Of a DNA stretch of 64,000 nt, positions 10,183 to 22,500 are shown in pieces. A program made the position numbers and the translations under genes. Within the stretch, counting starts at the first letter, position 1; each line of letters begins with the position of its first letter. This DNA comes from Theristus sp. LFF4_11 (lineage: Eukaryota; Nematoda; Chromadorea; Monhysterida; Xyalidae). The notes beneath the pieces are model-generated. The model ran no database searches, was not told where the DNA came from, and was given only the letters and a program-made list of their open reading frames with translations. The DNA is taken from positions 1 through 64,000 of the forward strand of contig JASANC010003791.1 in NCBI GenBank assembly GCA_030248135.1, given 5' to 3'.

Positions 10183-12654
10183 CTTTCTCCCCACAATCAC
10201 TTACCAAGCCGGTTTTCGTCTAATCATTTTCTTGGGCAAAATCGTCAGTTTTTACAAGTTAATGACCGTTATTTTTCTTGCAATATGCAAAATGTGAAAC
10301 TTTTACATGTAGACGAAAGTTTTGTTTGCCTCATATTTTAATTTCATCTGTATTTGTGATGGTGTGACGTCTTTTGGCCATTACAATGCATAAAGCAGAA
10401 AAAAGTACAGAAACACGAACAAAATTGGTGGGGTCCCATCCCAACATAAGCTAAACTCAAGCTTACTTGCTCGAATGGTTGCAGAAAGGGAAATATACAT
10501 CTCAAACATGTGGCACAATGTCAAATTTCACTTTCATTAATTACACATGACAAACAATTTTTTGTTATTTGAACTGGAGGAGAAATTTCATTGCCTTGTA
10601 ATCAAAAGTTGATCCACTGCTTTTTTACTCGTGCATAAAGATATGCTTGATATGAAAAGCGTACGTGCAAAACTGACTTCATTCCATTGTAGTGTATGTA
10701 CCAGTCGTTTTTATAGTTGTCAAACCAAGTTTCTCACTGCTTAACTGAATTAACAACAAGCATTAACAACACTGCGGTACCACGCAAATGAAAACAGAAA
10801 GCAACCGAGCTTCCGGTAGGGCTATTAAAGAATTACAACGTTTCCAGAACCTAATTTTTTCATTTACCGTAGTTTAGCGATCTGCAGACTACAGTGACTT
10901 CATTCAGTCAAGAAAGCTGGTGGTTTGATTCCAAACAATCCAATAAAACGTTGCTGTTGAAATTGCCACATTACTGTGTTACACAACAGAGTGCATGCGA
11001 CGTTTTCAACAGCTCAGAACTCTACCATATTCTTGGTTCGAGAAACCGTCTTGACTGGGCTGCTTCTGTTTCAAACCCGGTAGAAAATAAATGGATCAGT
11101 TCCTAGATGTACCTACAGGTACACCGGATGGGAACTTCGTTTAGCTTTATTTTTCTAAAATGGTAATCCTGTAGTGCACGTGCCATGTTAACCGCAGTGT
11201 TTTCATCTTGATTCGACTGCCAATACCGCGGTATGTTGGATGAAACTTCTGGAAAGGTCACGAAAGAATCGAGGTTTCAGTTTGAATCCGTTTTGAGGTC
11301 TCAACAACTAGATTCGCTCCAAGTAAAAAAGAAGTAACGGTGACGTTCCCTTTGGGTCGATCTTCTCCAACGACGTCGCCCTGAAATTCAACATAACGTT
11401 TCTGCATTTTTTCAACACTTTTTTCTGCTAAAAAAGTTAGTATTTCAAGCCTGTTTAGTTTTCATCAGACTTTAAAAACGCATCAACGGTTTCCGCAACA
11501 AAAAAAGAAGCTTTCGTAGTCAGTAGTTTTCTGAGGTTTACTAGGTAGGAACCAGGCATCGTGTGCCGTAGCGCTTTCGTTACTGAATTGTGTTGTGTCT
11601 TTGTGTACCACAACCAATTTCACGGACTGTGCCGTAATAAATTTCATTGATTGAATGATTGATTGAAAACAAAAGAATTTATAAAGATGTGCGAATTTAA
11701 AAACGAGGGTGGAATTATTATTCTGTGGAACCTTTTTAGCACGACTTTACCGTTTAAAGTAGCTCACAAAGCAACGATGCGTTGTAATGTTGCAATGCGA
11801 CAAGCAACTGCATTTGGGATGAAAGATTTTGAGCCTTTTGGTACTTCGGAATTCAAGCCGTTGTTGTGCGTCATGCGCATTGAGATTTTTGCGACAAACA
11901 GTGATTTCACGGCAAATGGCAAACATTTCTCCGGCTATAATTCAAATTTCAGACCCACAAAAACCTTGAATCAAACTCGAGAACAACCCGTTTTCTATTG
12001 TATGTAGTTTTTAGACACCCTGTACTTCTCACGTCACACCCATCATCGCATATGTTCTGAAAGTTTTCAATTGACGCAACATAATGAAGTAAAATTGCGT
12101 GCAGTTCCTGCTAATGTATACAAATTGATTGAATGCAAATTAAAAAATAAATATCACACCTGTTTAATCAAATGAAATGAACTCCGAGACCGACATGTGA
12201 TCATACACAAGCTATCATATACCTCATGTTTAGAAAGAGACAGTAATAATGTGAATGTGCATAACAACCAAGAATGAAAATTTCAAAATCTGGCCGCTCG
12301 CCAAATGTTTATTTTTCAATTAGAAACATACATTGGCGTCATTAAACTGTTTTTCTAATGTCACAATTCCATAATTCTGAGTGCATCTTGTGACTGGATC
12401 CCGTATAAACAACTCGTGCACATCACATACAATGTACAATTGAATCATTGGATGTTTATGGTGTGTTCATGTTTCACTATAGGTTCTACATACAATTTGC
12501 ATGTGTCATACGAACTCATTTCTTCTGCAGTTTCTGCTTCAGAATTTCATTTGCAACTTTTATCTACTGCTAATCATCAGTACACGTAGTGCGGTGCAAG
12601 TTTCCGCGTTAAAAACGAACCCGAGCAAAAAAACAAAAACGGAAAGCGCATCAC
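10183..12654. other. Intergenic region between channel and globin
   Basis: Nothing here resembles a known gene. Open frames at 10894-11106 and 11663-12007 are AT-rich and unfamiliar. A short segment at about 11560-11665 ends in ATTGATTG-type repeats and might be a SINE tail. Promoter elements of the globin gene should lie near 12400-12650, but none is evident. Confidence 0.5.
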
Positions 12655-14176
12655 ATGTTGAAATCGGTTAAAAACTTGCTGCCCGGACGCCATAGGCGCA
12701 ATCGAACGCAACTGAAATTCGGCCTCGAAGAGCCGCCGTTTCCGACCGCCAAACAGGCGGATGCATTGCGTCATTCGTGGCGTAAACTCAGCTCGAGTGG
12801 CGCCACTGTTGGCAAGAATGAACTGCCGGATTTGGGCGTCAATGTCGTCGGTTAGTTTTTTTGAAATCAAATTGTGAACGATTCTTCAGCAGGCCATGTG
12901 ATTCACTTTTCAATTATTGCCAGTTACACTTCTTGTGTTTGTGGTGCACAGAACGCCAAGTATTTGTTTTCTTCGATTTTTTCATCCGGTGACGATTATG
13001 AAGTTGTTTTATAAGCAGAAGAACAACTACTGTTCTTAAAACAATGACAACACCGCGAAGAAGGGTGTTTCGAGAAACGTGTTTATTTATCATTAATGCA
13101 TCGTAAAATACTACTTGACTTTTTACCCGGTTCTAAAAACTGTTGTTTTTTTTCAGTAAACCTGCTGACCAACCAACCTCAATTGAAGGGTGTTTTTCAA
13201 ATCAACGACACGTGTCCTACAGAGCAACTGGTACATTTGAAAGCCGTGAAGGTGCAAGGTTATCGGATCAGCGCGTTCTTGGACAGCGTCGTCGCAACAG
13301 TGCAAATTGCACCGGAGGTGTGCGCTCCACCAAAACTTTCAATCTGCTTACAACTCAAGCACTTTCTTGGGAATGCCAACGAGAGCAGAACGAATGTACA
13401 GTATGGCCGAATAAATAAGGCGGCCCTTGTATTCTCCATCAAGGCGGGATCAGTCGCAGACTAGGAGTTGTGTTTTTCAACAATGCCAAGATTACCGTAT
13501 TCCTAATCGTGTGTACAAGGGAGAATGAATGAACAGAATAGCATAAAGAATCAATTAATTAAAAAAAACACAACCATTTTGACACACAATTTGATTTCTG
13601 AAGGTCTTTTTTTCTTTCATATATTCAAATTTCGCGCGCTCCTTGCACCCTGAAAAAAGCTGCCATGTTTAAACGGCCATTCCATATGTAGAAATCAAAA
13701 TACAGAACAAGCTCAATGTTCTGACTTTTTTATTCGAGTGTATAGGATGGCCGAGTAAACATGACAGCTTTTTAAGAATGCAAGGCAAGGAGCGCGCGTC
13801 TTATTTATTCGGCCATACTGTATACAGTATACAGGCAGTGCAAAATCCTCAGTTCTCAGCTATCTGTTCAGACATCCATTCGAATGTTCTGTCGGCAAGT
13901 TGGCGTTGCTCACTACCGGCACGGCGTGAATTTTAACGAAAAAAGTTGGAATGCATTCCGCACGATCACCATGAACGAAATCACCAAAAGTCGGACAAAT
14001 TGCCTCAATGTTAGTTTAACGTGCTGTGAACTACATCAACTTTGTAAACGGTTATGACGTCATCAAACGCACGCACACACACACACATGCACACGCGCAC
14101 GCGCACGCACACGCACACGCACATGCGCACGCACACGCACATGCACGCGCACACACACATGCACACGCACACGCAC

Positions 14177-14208
<32 letters not shown>

Positions 14209-17200
14209 GCACACGCACACACACACGCACACGTACATGCACACGCACACGCACACGCACACGCACACGTACATGCACACGCACGCGCACATGAACACGC
14301 ACACGCACACGCACACGCACACGTACACGCACGCGCACATGCACGCGCACATGCACGCGCACACGCACACGCACACGCACACGCACACGCACACGCACAC
14401 GCACATGCAGACGCACACGCACACGCACACGCACACGCACACGCACACGCACACGCACACGCACACGTACATGCACATGCACACGCACATGCACACGCAC
14501 ACGCACACGCACACGCACACGCACACGCACACGCACACGCACACGCACACGCACACGCACACGTACATGCACATGCACACGCACGCGCGTGCTCACGCAC
14601 ACGCACACGCACACGCACATGCACATGCACACGCACACGCACACGCACACGCACACGCACACGCACACGCGCACGCGCACGCGCACACGCACACGCACAC
14701 GCACACGCACACGCACACGCACACGCACACGCACACGCACACGCACACGCACACGCGCACGCGCACGCGCACACGGGCACTTTGAATCCTGTTCATGTGT
14801 TTTGTTGAGGCGCGTGGTCTGGAATTTTACGTAGTCTCATGAAACTGGGTAAAAGGCTACATGGCCTTGTGCTTGTTTATCACGCAGTTTAAGACACACT
14901 AATTTCTCCTGTTTCAGACACAAAAAGCTTCAGATTACATAATGTAAAATAATTATGCGAATGAGGTAGTTCAAATAACAACAGAAACAACAAAACTGTT
15001 CTTGCAGTTTTATCGGAGTTCCTACGGTTCGCGAAATAAAATGAAATGAAATGAACAGAACCCATGAAAATGACATCAACAGGCGCATTAACCCGTTTTT
15101 TAACTGAAATGAAAAAATCAATGAAACAATACACATTACACCCCAGTCAAACAACACCGAAGTATTTTTAAAACAAAAAGTCTCATTTTAGGAGGAAGAA
15201 CGAGAGGCGTGGAAGGGTCTGTTTCAACTGATACAGTATGAGTTGAACATTGGCTTCCTCGAAGACGTTCAAAACAGCCACACCAACGAGAAAAGCAATA
15301 GCAATCACAAACCGAAGACAGTGCAATGCCCAAGTGCACCATGGACCGACCAGACAAAGCGAAAACAATATAAACGGTAAAAGTTCTTGTTACGCGGCTG
15401 ACCGTGCACTGGACATGTCAAGAAGTCTTTTTCTTGATGCACAGGTCTTCTGAAAACCCAGTTGGTGCAATCAATGTTTTCCACCCGGACCTTGCGTCTC
15501 TGGTTATTTTCGACTAGGTCTTTACAATCAATAAAATGCCAAAAAAACTGGATTACTTTCATTCCGGTTTAACAAACAAAACGAACGCTTCTTTGAAGCC
15601 ACTCGACAAAGAATGACCGATTCCACGGCGCGACCAGTGGCGAGGGCGACGGTCGCCTGTGCTGCGTGCGCGCGTCCCTCAGCCGCAGCCTGCGGTCGTT
15701 GGCGGACAGCGTTGACAGCGTTCGCTCGAGCTCGATGTCACGGCAGGCGTCGAAGTTCAGTGTCTCCTCGGTCAGCTCGGTCGAGACGACCGACTTCGAC
15801 GAGACCGATCGCTACTTGAGACATGCGGCCGAGACGCTGCGGTTCGATACACTGCTTGATACAGTCGAGCTCTAAATTATGGGGCATCAGCTGATTGGTT
15901 GGTGATTACGGTGTGCATGCTTTCTGTGCTAACCAAACTCCACCCCCACCCCCACAGCAATGCCTGCATACCGTAATCACCAACCAATCAGCTGATTCCC
16001 TATGATTTACAGTTCGACTGTACGTTGATAAGTGTTATCTGCACATGTGTGCAATTACATGATTCCCAATGCCGACCACACGCTGAGAGAAAAGGTGTTC
16101 GGCGTGCTGTTTTTTGCTTCATGAATGTGTAGCGAAGTGACGCGCGACGTGCTTCAACCACCGTGAATGGCGCTTAATAGCGGATTAGGCAATTAGTTTT
16201 TCGTCCGTACGCACGGGCACAAGACGCGCACAGGAGTTAGAACGACGTTTCTGAGTACGGACCAAAAACTAAGCGGTGTTTTCGCCTTAATGAATGTCAT
16301 TTTGGCGTGTACAGATGCGCGTGGAAAGACGTTGATGAGACGGGATTGTGTCGCGACGTCCTACTGACGATCATGACCAAGAACGCGCAGTTCTTGCGCT
16401 ACTTTGGTCTGTCCGCAGACATGCCACTCGTTGACGCCACGAAGACGCCGCAAATCGTGCGACAAGTCGAGCGCATTCGCATATTTCTCGACGAAATCTT
16501 TGCGCTCATCGGTTACGTCGAAATGGTAATTCACTGAAACAATAATGAATGAAGACAAGCACAAGCATATTGAACCGGTTTGTTGCAATGCGATAAAGGG
16601 TTAAGTTCAAAGTTCAAACGACACTCCGAAATTGTTGCCACTAGAATTGCGTACTCAATATTTGAGGAATCAAGCTGATGATATTAGACTGAGAACAACG
16701 CCTCCAATGATGAACTGAATGAAAGTGTTGAGCTGTATGCTAGATCGAAAAAATCGTGCGCATGCGAAATCGTGCAAGATGCTTGTTTCGTTGAGTAATT
16801 TCTTGAGTGCGGGCGTCGAAAATTGGACCTGTGCGTGTGCAGTGGGTAGTGGTTTCGTTTTGAAAAGTTTCACAGCAACAAAAAAACTGAAACCATTACA
16901 GGAGCGAATCAAGACGACCTGCCGACGTGTTGGCGCTGCGCACTACTATCACGGCGTCAATTTCACCGCCGACAATTGGCTGCTGTTCGTGAACGCGTTA
17001 GGCGGCTGCATTCATGAAGCGGTCATAACGACGCACGGAAAACAGATGAAACGCGCACAACGCGACGACGTGCACGTGAGCACGACAGCACGGAAGCGCA
17101 AGATTTGTTTTGTAGACTAGAGCGGCATTCATGAAGCAGTATTTAGTGAAGCGTAGCTGTGTTAAAACATAGCTACGCGGTCATAATACTATTTCATGAA

Positions 17201-17758
17201 TGCCGCTTAAAGGTGCATTCGAGAAGCAGTATTTAGTAACCGCACGTCGCTTGTTTTACCACATCTGCGCGTCACTAAATAAATACTGTTTTATGAATGC
17301 CGCTTAAATGCAGTGCACGCCGTGTCGTTATAACAGAGTAATGTCGCTCAGTGACAACAGGCAAAACGCCAACGTGCTCCCGCGCTCAGTTCAGTTCAGT
17401 TCAGTTTTATTCTGCAGTGCACGGCATAATACCTCAAAGTAACATTGCAGCCAGTGTGTTGGTCCATTTGTAATTTTACAAATTTGCATGCCTGTGTGCG
17501 TGCACTGCGTTATCGTATATATTCGTAACAAAGTGGTGACGGAACCCGAAAATGAAAGCCTTCACAGGTTTTATTTGGCAGCACTTTACGAAACAAGTTT
17601 TTTCGAATGCGCAGGTGGCCATTCAGCGATTGGTGCGTTGCATTGTGCACGAGATCAAGCAGGGGTTTATCGAGTCAGTGCTCAACGAACACACACGATC
17701 CGCCGCGCCACTGATGGCCGACGACGAAGAAGGCGGCATTGAAATAAAAGCTGTGTGA
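12655..17758 (+). CDS. Two-domain globin
   Basis: Exons: 12655-12850, 13157-13317, 13872-14009, 15192-15376, 15638-15841, 16315-16525, 16902-17075, 17615-17758; all phases agree and give 470 residues. Domain 1: helix A ALRHSWRKL, CD region LTNQPQLKGVF, helix E VQGYRISAFLDSVV with Gln at E7, then VGVAHYRHGVNF with the proximal His F8, and helix H REAWKGLFQLI. Domain 2: TLRCAWKDV, FLRYFGL, QVERIRIFLDEI with Gln at E7, VGAAHYYHGVNF with F8 His, then IQRLVRCIVHEI. A Ser-rich linker joins the domains. There is no signal peptide, so it is probably cytosolic and heme-binding, unlike the secreted two-domain haemoglobin of ascarids. Two separate tandem genes are a less likely reading: the first domain could stop at a TAA overlapping the 15377 donor. 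Confidence 0.85.
13394..13822. mobile_element. Terminal-inverted-repeat element, family E
   Basis: Ends TACAGTATGGCCGAATAAAT and ATTTATTCGGCCATACTGTA are in inverted orientation. A related inverted copy lies at 29740-30003. It occupies the second intron of the globin gene and has no evident coding capacity. Confidence 0.8.
14066..14776. repeat. (CACACG)n-type alternating satellite
   Basis: About 710 bp of alternating CA and CG dinucleotides with occasional ATG or GTA variants fills most of the third globin intron. Strict purine-pyrimidine alternation makes it a strong Z-DNA former. All six frames stay open through it, which explains the His/Ala, Cys/Val and similar spurious proteins. Confidence 0.97.
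15861..16022. mobile_element. CCAAT-box MITE, family B
   Basis: ACAGTCGAGCTCTAAATTAT at the left and ACAGTTCGACTGT at the right, with ATCAGCTGATTGGTTGG and CCAACCAATCAGCTGAT inside. It begins 20 bases after the donor of globin exon 15638-15841. Confidence 0.85.
17121..17304. mobile_element. Two adjacent family A hairpin MITEs
   Basis: Two copies (17121-17210 and 17207-17304) share the TTAA between them. Each has GCATTC..GAAGCAGTATTTAGT and an inverted partner. They lie in the last globin intron. Confidence 0.8.
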
Positions 17759-19594
17759 AAATTGGTGGAAAAATAACACTTTTTGCTGAATTGACTGTTT
17801 TACATCGTGGTTTTCTTTCTAAGTGACATGGGTTTGGGTCGGCCGAACTAGGGTTAGGGGAAAAAAAAATCCGGATTTTTTTTTAAATTAAAAAAAAAAA
17901 TTTTTTTTTTTAAAAAAAAATTTTTTTTACAAGTTAGGTTTGTTCGAAGCGTCTCGTCGAGCTGAGTTCATCTAGACTATTTTCAGAACGATCCGGAAAA
18001 CTATAAGAGCGAAAATCGTGTTTTATTGAAATTATGTCCATTTCATAGAGGGAAAGTTGCATTTTCAACAGTAAAACAGGACAATTTTCGACGTGTACTT
18101 GAATATTGAACCGTTCTTAGTTGTTCCTCTTTAGAAAATTACCAAAATTTGACTGTGTTCAAAAATTCCTGTTTGCTGTAGCTAAGTCGGCAACCCCTGT
18201 CGACCCGGTCGCCCCCCCCCCCAAGACACTTACTTTCAGGTTCAACCAGCTATGCTATCTGCCACATGGCGAGAGCCCACTCTTCAAATCATCGTATCGA
18301 AAACACGTACCATGATTTCGCGATCACGTTGCGGGCAACTGACAGACGCAAGTTTAACACGTTAGTTTAGCTCAGCACGCAAGTTTTAACATGTGGCCAT
18401 GTTATCGGGTATCTGAAAAACGGTCGTGTGATGTGGTATTAACCAACATCTCCGCTCCAATTGTTTAACAATATATCGCACAACTCCATTGTAGACCTAT
18501 AACATACGCCAATCAACAAAATATCATGTTCATCTCATGGCCTACCGACTGAAAAAACATGTTCTAAGTTGCAAGAAAACGATTTCTGAAACGATATTTC
18601 AATTCAGTTAAGTCATTTCAACGCTAAAAATTGACTCTAGAAGTCATCCAAATCGAAAAACATGGAGTACGTCGGTCAAAATGACCAAATAATGACATGT
18701 ACCTAAGCACACAAAGAAGTTGGGAAGAAAATTTGGTTTGAACTTTCAAAAAATTATGCCATAAATCGAATTTTCAGAGCAAAGTAGAAGAAAAATTTTT
18801 CAAATTTTTTTTTTAAGTTTGAAAAAAAAAATCCAAATTTTTTTTTAAAAAAAAAACGAAAAAAAAATAAAAAAAAATTTTTTTTTTCAAAGCCCCTAAC
18901 CCTAGGCCGAACCCCAAAGCTTTTGGGGGTAAGGGGGTGAAAAAAATTAAAAAAAAATTTGCACATGATAAAAATAGGCAAAAATGTTCCTATATTATGT
19001 TCTGTTATGTTCACATGGTACCTGATATATGGGTCATATTGGCGTCGTTTTTTTGTCAAAAAAACTAAAATAACCTGTTTCATTTGCATTTGAAACGGAA
19101 AAAGACCATTTGCAATGTGTCTTGAATGGTTTGCAGTGATTTTCTGAGTGAATATCTTGACCTCTGTTTACTAGCTAAACAACTCTTCTCATTGCCGTTT
19201 AATGATTGGTTAAAAAGTCTTATTGCAAAGCTACTTTTTGATGTTTTGCATAAATGTTTGAGCGGTACGGTCATTCGGATTTCTATTTTTCTTATCGACA
19301 CGACAGCCTTTTACCGAAATCAGCCATCAAGTTCGCTGTTCGGGCTCGGCCCAAAAAGCTTTTCTTTTCCATTCCGCTCCGCTTCTTCACTGTTTTAGTT
19401 TTAGTTTTCTTTTAGACCACAACAGAAACAACGTTTTAGCAACATAAAAAAGTGACAATAAAGCAAGTAAGCCCAGAAAATAATAAAAGACAGGCCTTGA
19501 ATAGAGTCTTTTCGACCAGCCAGCTGTTGCCTTCGATCATAAAAAGCCAAACGCAACAAAATCTTCGAGATAAGAAAAACTGAGCCAACAGAAA
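17759..19594. other. Intergenic region with a telomere-like-ended repeat
   Basis: Between 17842 and 18912 is a stretch ended by CTAGGGTTAGGGG and the inverted CCCCTAACCCTAGG and packed with A/T runs. A C-run lies near 18212. From 18913 to 19594 I see nothing gene-like. Confidence 0.5.
17842..18912. mobile_element. Inverted-repeat element with GGTTAGGG ends, family G
   Basis: The left end reads GGCCGAACTAGGGTTAGGGG and the right end reads CCCCTAACCCTAGGCCGAAC, so the ends are inverted repeats holding a telomere-like hexamer. Poly-A/poly-T tracts lie just inside both ends. The 1.07-kb interior is non-coding as far as I can tell. A transposon is the simplest explanation. Confidence 0.55.
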
Positions 19595-22500
19595 ATGTTC
19601 GTGGCGCCGTCGTCGCTGCTGGTGGTGGTGCTGCTCGTCGCGTCGTTGTCGTTGTTCGTTCGATCGCAGAACTCCGGCGCGGGTCGCCCGGGACAACCGC
19701 CACTGAATCTCGTGCTGATCGCGCGCAACTTCTGCATCAGTCGCACGTCGCCGGCGAACTACCGTAATCCACTGGCGTTCTGCTCGCAGTCGTTCCTGTC
19801 GTGCGTTGCGCGCAATCCGAACGCGCTGATCGACAACTGTCCGGCTGGCACGATCTTCGACGACACTCGCGACAGCTGCCAGGCGGCGGCGCTGGTCGTC
19901 GGCTGCGGCCGGTCGGAGCCGATCGAGGCGACCACGCAGTCGAGCACCGGAAGTTTGTGTGCACAGCACAGGAGTTTTTTTTTGTGGTTTAGGACGGGAA
20001 GCTGATAAAAACGAAGCTAAGATTGTTTTACTGTGCCAACCGTAGCTGTATACAGGTGACCGAACTGTCTGTGAAACATGTCACGCTTCAATTTGTCTCA
20101 CTGGTTGGCTTGTTAAAGCCAGCTCGATGCATCCGATTAGCAGCATGGTCAGAGTCAGACTCAAGTGCACGAATGCACAACTGCAGACACACACACACGT
20201 TTCTCTGCGAGCCAACCCACCACCACCAATGTTCCTATTTCCTATCCATTCCCTATTGCAGCGGTGCAATGTCGCCCGACGGGCAGCTATTTCGTCGCGA
20301 ACCCTCGCGAGCCGTGTTCCCCGTTGTATTTCGGCTGCGCCAACGGCGAATCATACGCGTTGACGTGCTCCACGGGCAACCTGGCGTTCGACGTCGCCAG
20401 CAGCCGTTGTCTGTCGCAGGACGTCGTCGCCGCGTGCGCCTCCGCACCGCGCACCACCACCGTCGATCCGGCGACGTTGCCGCGTTTGTGCTTTTGTTGA
20501 TTTTGGTTTTGGTTTTGGTTTTGGTTAATCCTTTGCCACCCCACCCTGCCTCGTGGTCGTACAGCCAGAAATGGCATTTTGTTTTTTTTTCTCTGCGTAC
20601 GCAACGCACGTATGGAAACGACAGTTAACAAATGGTCCGGTGTCCTGCCATTTAGAGATCGTGTCGTCGTGGGCCGGTTTTCGCTACGTCTACAGTAATC
20701 TGACAGCTTACGTATAAGGCCGTGGCCAGTGGCCATCATACGCACAAAGCAAGCGCCATTTCCGGCACCGAACCATGATCAAATTATTCTTCCTTTGAGA
20801 AAGAACGGCGTCAGCTTGCGGATCCATTCCAGAATGTACTGCGGCGGGGCGTGTGCGTGCCGGTCAGTGAATGAATCACGCATGCACATGTGTCATTGCC
20901 AATCATCTTTCTGTGCCGTCAGGCTTGCCGTGCCCGGGCGTCGCCCCGTTCACCTTCTTCCGTGACCCTGTGCGCGCGTGCTCCACCAAGTTCTACGCGT
21001 GCACCGGCGGCGACTTCGCCGACCAGCAGATGTGCGCGCCGAACATGTACTTCGACCCGCAACTGAACGAGTGCCATCTGTTCTTCGACGTGCCCGTCTG
21101 CTCCGGACAACCGCGGCCCCCTTCGCTGCCCGGCAGTGCGGCCGCCGCGAGTCCGGGCGAATTCTCGCCGGCCGCTTTCGATATCAGTGCGGGTTTTTTT
21201 GGAATTGAATGGTTTTTTTTGTTTGTTATTGGAGCACCAGCATGCTTTTCACGTCCACTTTTGGAACACGGAACTCGATGGTACTTCTATGGTCGTTGAG
21301 GGTTGGTGTGATGAAATGTCGGAACAGCATTCTGCAGTCACCACGCAAACACGCCATCACATGTCGTTCTGCGTACAGTCCATCTGGAAAATGACGTGAC
21401 GGGATGCATATGCAACATGACGGGATGACCAACCAATCAGCGCTGAGAGTTGCTCATGGCCAACCAATGAGCGCTGATAGATGCAATGACCAACCAATCA
21501 GCTAGTTGCATATAATTAGCGAGGTAGACTGTGGGTGCCGAAAGCTGATCCGCCGAGTGTGTGTGTCTTTCTTGCCGGTGCAATATACCCGCGCGACGCT
21601 ATGGGTGGAGGGAGGGACCCGTGCGCTTGCATGACCTGCGGAGTATTGCGTATTACCCAAGGCCACTGTGCCATTCTGTTGTGTCGCTTGTCCAGGTTTC
21701 TGCGACACTCGTGCCCCGGGCAACTACGCCAACCAAGACCAACCGTGTTCGTCGTTCTTCATTTCGTGCGGCGGCGCACGCGCCAACCACCAGATCACGT
21801 TCTGCCCGCAGGGCACCTTCTACGATCCGCAGGTCGACCAGTGCGCCTTCTTTCACCAGGTTCGTTTCTGTTTTTTATGTTTTGTCAACTGCGTTTCGAA
21901 CTGAATTGAACTTGCCACGCACGCCTGCGGGCGCACAGAAAACTGGAGCATCAATTGCGAAATCGCGTTACGAATATTGATTCCTTGTAATGTGCGCTCC
22001 GCGTTTCGCCTGCACGTTCCTGAGAAGCGCGATTCAATTTGGTGTTTTTTCTGTGAAAACTTCTTTTGAGTGTCAGTGAATCCCGATCCGGAGATGCTTT
22101 CATGTTTTTTTCCACAATGTTGAACGAGCAAATGATCCACCAATCAATTGCTCCTTGACGTTAGTGCAACGGACCTGACAGCCGCATCGGAACTGGCTTT
22201 AGTGAGAACGGTTTTTCCATGTTTTCCGGAAATTGGGCATCAGCGGTCCGCTTGTGCGAAATGGCGAGTGCACATCATTTCCACAGCATTCTTGCACTTT
22301 TCCTTTGCCCGTTTTTCAGATCCCCGTCTGCTCCGGTCGCCCTCGTCTGAGTGACTCTGCGCTGGAGGCCGCCAACCGCCCGGACGTTCGCGACGCCGCC
22401 CGTGGCTTCCTTCGACCGGCCGATCGCTTTGCCGCCGAACGTCTCGCAGACCGCGCCGGCGGATTCATACCGGACGCCGCTGGCACTGCCGGTAAATGAA

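Noticed and set aside
11663..12007. 114-residue plus-strand frame in the channel-globin spacer
   Set aside because: AT-rich, no family resemblance, no splice or promoter context.
14026..14834. Six long overlapping open frames of His/Ala, Thr/His, Cys/Val or Arg/Val repeats
   Set aside because: They are translations of the (CACACG)n satellite in a globin intron; every frame is open because the repeat lacks stop codons.
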